Positions 4,643 through 6,880 of a DNA stretch of 6,880 bases are shown in pieces. How positions within the stretch are numbered: the stretch's first letter is position 1; every line of letters begins with the position of its first letter. The notes under the pieces were generated by a model that did no database searches, had not been told where the DNA came from, and saw only the letters and a list, made by a program, of their open reading frames with translations. Origin of the DNA: Candidatus Bathyarchaeota archaeon RBG_13_52_12 (lineage in GTDB: Archaea; Thermoproteota; Bathyarchaeia; TCS64); assembly GCA_001774245.1 (NCBI GenBank), contig MEZF01000041.1:5741-12620 (forward strand), in the 5' to 3' direction. Both the position numbers and the translations under genes were made by a program.

Positions 4643-5716
4643 ATGAGTAACAGGGGGGCGATTGGGTTTGGCGGTTTCCTGCTAGGTTTAGGCGCAGGCT
4701 ACCTAATTTTAAGGGAGTTAAGTCTAGCAATCGATAGTGTTGCTTGGGTTTTAATAATCATAGGCGGGGCGCTCGTAGCGTCTGCCTTGATAAGGTGGGC
4801 GCGCCCTGGACTCGAAATTCACAGGATCGTGGGTGGTATAGCTGGCGGCCTCGTCTTCGCTCTAATCCTAACCCAGGGACTCAATTTCTTCACTGGTATC
4901 GACAGCTCCAACCTCCCCTACTCGACCACGGAACACAAGACCTACACTGGGGCCTCCCCACAAGACTCAATATACTTACGATTAGGCTCCATGAACGGCC
5001 AAATCACTCTCACGACCTGGAATCGGGAAGAGTACAGTATAGAAGCGACCATCACGGCGAGGGGGACCAGTCAGAAGGAAGCCGACGATAACCTGGTTAA
5101 GCTAGGAAAGGAACTAGTAAAAGAAGAGACAACCAGCCTCCAGAAACTCACCTTAGTTTACACCTCCCCTATCATACTTAACAATCCATACCAGATTAGT
5201 CTAGAAATCAAGATGCCGGTGAATGCGAAGCTCGACCTCGATCTGACAACAAGCAACGGTGTTGTGACCATAAGTAACGTAGATGGAGGAAACGTCGTCA
5301 TCCATACGAGCAACGGAGCCCTCCGTCTAACCAACATCAAGGCTGACACGCTGAGAGGCTCAACGTCAAATGGCCCAGTCACGGGCAACGTTGATGCCAT
5401 AACCTGCACGCTTAGTACGAGCAATGGACCTATGACCTTACAGATCCCGTCTAAAAGGAGCGGCACATACACGCTTTCAACAAGCAACGGCAATGTTGAT
5501 GTCACGATGGGCGCCACGGGTGAATACAGGCTCGACGGCGCGACGAGCAACGCCGAAGTTACTTTTAACATTCTTAACTTGACATACTCACGGAACACGA
5601 AAACGTCCAAGGCAGCTCAGACAACTGGCTATGATTCAGCACAAATCCAAATATCCGTTAATATCCAGACCAGCAACGGCCCCATCACCGTCCGTCGTAA
5701 TATCTCCGGATTCTAA
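4643..5716 (+). CDS. Membrane-anchored DUF4097-like protein with TSNG solenoid repeats
   Basis: This is a 357-aa protein from ATG 4643, preceded by GAGGCGAT (4632-4639), close to the archaeal GGAGGTGAT consensus; the longer frame back to a TTG at 4490 crosses the promoter. Three membrane helices lie at about 5-25, 32-53 and 62-84. The first two form a hairpin (GFGGFLLGLGAGYLILREL...VAWVLIIIGGALVASALI) resembling the units in the zinc-ribbon protein at 381-923. From about residue 100 the protein is beta-rich and presumably extracellular. TSNG motifs begin at residues 203, 222, 241, 259, 280 and 343, with a TSNA at 301; the step is about 20 residues, as in a beta-helix or solenoid, and an SMNG at 117-120 may be an early relative. 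This is the pattern of DUF4097 'putative adhesin' domains, which in bacteria often accompany LiaF/PspC-like membrane modules. A role as a surface or envelope-stress protein is inferred. Confidence 0.85.
   Translation: MSNRGAIGFGGFLLGLGAGYLILRELSLAIDSVAWVLIIIGGALVASALIRWARPGLEIHRIVGGIAGGLVFALILTQGLNFFTGIDSSNLPYSTTEHKTYTGASPQDSIYLRLGSMNGQITLTTWNREEYSIEATITARGTSQKEADDNLVKLGKELVKEETTSLQKLTLVYTSPIILNNPYQISLEIKMPVNAKLDLDLTTSNGVVTISNVDGGNVVIHTSNGALRLTNIKADTLRGSTSNGPVTGNVDAITCTLSTSNGPMTLQIPSKRSGTYTLSTSNGNVDVTMGATGEYRLDGATSNAEVTFNILNLTYSRNTKTSKAAQTTGYDSAQIQISVNIQTSNGPITVRRNISGF
5249..5660 (+). repeat. TSNG-coding repeat ladder
   Basis: Codons for TSNG recur about every 57-63 bases, mostly spelled ACAAGCAACGG or ACGAGCAAYGG. 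The step between 301 and 343 is double (42 residues), and a residual TSK at 321-323 marks the missing rung. The repeats look old: only the four-residue motif and neighbouring hydrophobic positions are kept. Confidence 0.7.
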
Positions 5717-5737
5717 AGATCGTAGCGAGATTCTGTC

Positions 5738-5748
5738 CCTCACTGAGG
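5738..5748. promoter_or_regulatory. Short perfect dyad upstream of rpS13
   Basis: CCTCACTGAGG has 5-base arms about one central base, 75 bases ahead of the rpS13 TATA box and 22 bases after the previous stop. It may be chance, a small transcript-end hairpin, or an upstream protein site. Confidence 0.2.
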
Positions 5749-5799
5749 CTTCTGTTACGGCAAAAGGTAGCTAGTCGTACCATAAGGCTCTGAGGAACA

Positions 5800-5804
5800 T
5801 TTTT
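5800..5804 (+). terminator. T-run that may end the TSNG-gene transcript
   Basis: Five T in the gap between the TSNG gene and rpS13, about 84 bases past the stop. It is the first T-run of this length after the gene, but it could equally be part of the rpS13 promoter region. Confidence 0.25.
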
Positions 5805-5812
5805 AGGCAACG

Positions 5813-5819
5813 TTTTTAT
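5813..5819 (+). promoter_or_regulatory. TATA-like box of the rpS13-rpS4 operon
   Basis: TTTTTAT, with a predicted start of transcription near 5842. The leader would begin close to the GGGAG (5841-5845) that serves as ribosome binding site for GTG 5855. Confidence 0.55.
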
Positions 5820-5854
5820 GTTCAACAGTTACAAGCTGTCGGGAGATTTCCGCA

Positions 5855-6337
5855 GTGTCAAGGGAATTCAACTATAGAGTAAGGCTACACGGGACGAACC
5901 TAGATGGAACAAAGGCCGTCCCATATGCCATCTCCGACGTCAAGGGGATTGGCATCCGCATGGCCTTATCCTTGACCAAGGCGGTAGGCGTAGATCCGAC
6001 CCACAGGTTGGGGAGCCTCTCCGACGCCGAGGTAAAGCGTCTGGAAGAAGCACTTGACAACCCCGTGAAGGTGGGGCTGCCAAAGTGGATGCTCAATCAC
6101 AGGAAGGATCCCATAACGGGAGGTGACCACCACCTCCTCGCCTCCGACTTGGACATGAGGACCAAGGACGAACTCGAGCTCATGAGGGAAACTCGGAGCT
6201 GGAAGGGAGAACGCCACGCACGCGGCATCAAGGTCCGCGGCCAACACACGAAGACCACGGCCAGGAAGGGCCGCAGTGTAGGCGTCTCAAAGAAACAGCT
6301 GCAGCAGCAAGCATCTACCGCAAAGAAGGAGGAGTAG
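5855..6337 (+). CDS. rps13: Small-subunit ribosomal protein S13 (uS13, archaeal type)
   Basis: This is a 160-aa protein with a GTG start preceded by GGGAG (5841-5845). The archaeal/eukaryotic uS13 features are clear: an N-terminal YRVRLHGTNLDGTK (7-20), the helix-turn-helix-like AVPYAISDVKGIGIRMALSL (21-40) that contacts the rRNA, a middle insert with NHRKDPITGGDHHLLASDLD (81-100), and the very basic C-terminal WKGERHARGIKVRGQHTKTT (116-135) that reaches into the head of the small subunit near the tRNA sites. The length fits the family (about 150 aa), with a short Gln/Lys/Glu-rich tail after residue 147. S13 lies in the head of the 30S subunit and contributes to the bridge with the 50S subunit. 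It is followed 4 bases later by rpS4, as expected for the archaeal S13-S4-S11 gene cluster. It is intact and ordinary. Confidence 0.97.
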   Translation: MSREFNYRVRLHGTNLDGTKAVPYAISDVKGIGIRMALSLTKAVGVDPTHRLGSLSDAEVKRLEEALDNPVKVGLPKWMLNHRKDPITGGDHHLLASDLDMRTKDELELMRETRSWKGERHARGIKVRGQHTKTTARKGRSVGVSKKQLQQQASTAKKEE

Positions 6338-6341
6338 GAGA

Positions 6342-6880
6342 ATGGGAGATCCAAAGAAGCAGCACAAGAAGTACACGACTCCCCGCGTCCCATACGACAC
6401 GGAGATGTTCATGGAGGAGCTCAAGCTCCTCGGCGCTTACGGGCTACGCAACAAGAGGGAGCTCTGGCGCGTGAGGACCAAGCTCAGTACGCTCCGCCGC
6501 AGGGCCCGCAACCTTCTCGCCCAGACCGCTTCCGAACGCGAGAAGCAGGAGAAAGAGATGATCGGCAAGCTCCACAAGATGGGGCTCGTCCAACCCAACG
6601 GTACACTAGATGACATCCTCACCCTGAGCATCGAGGACCTAATGGAGCGTAGGCTCCAGACCTTCATCTTCAGGAAGGGGATGGTGAAGAGCCTCTGGCA
6701 GGCACGCCAACTCATCTCACACGGCCACATCAGCGTCTCCGGCGAGGAAGTCAGGGTACCCGGATACCACGTCCTCATCGACGACGAGAAGGGCATCGAG
6801 TACACCGACGTCAGCCCGTATAGCAACAAGGATCACCCACTTCGACGCGAGATGACGGTTAACGAGATCGCTGGAGGAAA
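6342..6880 (+). CDS. rps4: Small-subunit ribosomal protein S4 (uS4, archaeal type), 3' end outside window
   Basis: The frame opens at ATG 6342 and runs off the right edge after 179 codons without a stop; archaeal S4 is about 170-195 aa, so little is missing. AGGAGGAG (6327-6334), inside the last Lys-Glu-Glu codons of rpS13, lies 7 bases ahead and gives translational coupling. Residues 1-20 (MGDPKKQHKKYTTPRVPYDT) and the ELKLLGAYGLRNKRELWRV segment (26-44) are typical of archaeal and eukaryotic S4/S9e. The RNA-binding S4 domain is at about 102-150, starting RRLQTFIFRKGMVKSLWQAR (103-122) and continuing ISHGHISVSGEEVRVPGYHV. S4 binds the 5' domain of 16S rRNA first during 30S assembly. No zinc-binding cysteines are present, as usual for this branch. 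rpS11 and an RNA polymerase subunit gene would be expected next, beyond the window. Confidence 0.96.
   Translation, partial: MGDPKKQHKKYTTPRVPYDTEMFMEELKLLGAYGLRNKRELWRVRTKLSTLRRRARNLLAQTASEREKQEKEMIGKLHKMGLVQPNGTLDDILTLSIEDLMERRLQTFIFRKGMVKSLWQARQLISHGHISVSGEEVRVPGYHVLIDDEKGIEYTDVSPYSNKDHPLRREMTVNEIAGG

Noticed and set aside
5158..5610. Minus-strand open frame of 150 codons
   Set aside because: It is the antisense shadow of the TSNG repeats; its repeated PLLV pattern comes from the repeat codons read backwards.
5717..5854. Possible C/D-box small RNA because two CTGA boxes occur (5743-5746, 5790-5793)
   Set aside because: No RTGATGA C box is present at a fitting distance, and the boxes are short enough to occur by chance.
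6437..6829. Minus-strand open frame of 130 codons at the right end
   Set aside because: It is antisense to the clearly recognisable ribosomal S4 gene.

Overview
This window is archaeal. The clearest evidence is the pair of archaeal-type ribosomal protein genes at the right end (S13 then S4, the order of the archaeal alpha operon). It also has TATA-like boxes about 35-43 bases ahead of several starts, GGTGA/GAGG-type ribosome binding sites a few bases before start codons, and a stand-alone Lrp-type RAM domain. The mix of families would fit a Bathyarchaeia-like or other TACK-lineage archaeon, but that placement is an inference; no lineage marker in the window settles it.

Layout, left to right: (1) the last ~105 codons of an MFS-type transporter; (2) a zinc-ribbon membrane protein with a very charged Glu-Lys-Asn linker and two copies of a two-helix membrane unit; (3) on the minus strand, a compact GH3-family acyl-adenylate-forming enzyme whose stop codon shares a CTAG with the previous gene's stop; (4) a back-to-back divergent promoter region (about 2051-2146) rich in dyads; (5) on the plus strand, a two-gene unit: an unrecognised 247-aa protein with Rossmann/NagB-like glycine motifs, then a divergent KsgA/Dim1-like SAM methyltransferase; (6) a small minus-strand exported or membrane-anchored protein overlapping the methyltransferase end by 21 bases; (7) an 89-aa stand-alone RAM (Lrp/AsnC ligand-binding) protein, divergent from (6); (8) a membrane-anchored DUF4097-like protein with a ~20-residue TSNG repeat ladder, behind a TATA box and a perfect dyad; (9) rpS13 and rpS4, the latter running off the right edge.

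The ribosomal genes are an ordinary housekeeping operon. The rest is a patchwork of short transcription units in alternating directions. Two proteins, the zinc-ribbon protein and the TSNG-repeat protein, appear to share the same membrane hairpin unit. That suggests an envelope-associated theme, comparable in outline to bacterial LiaF/PspC-like proteins, though this is only an inference. Both the GH3 gene and the TSNG-repeat gene have an inverted repeat placed between the predicted TATA box and the start codon, where archaeal repressors commonly bind. I see no tRNA, rRNA, CRISPR array, insertion sequence or integrase, and no gene-free stretch longer than 300 bases.
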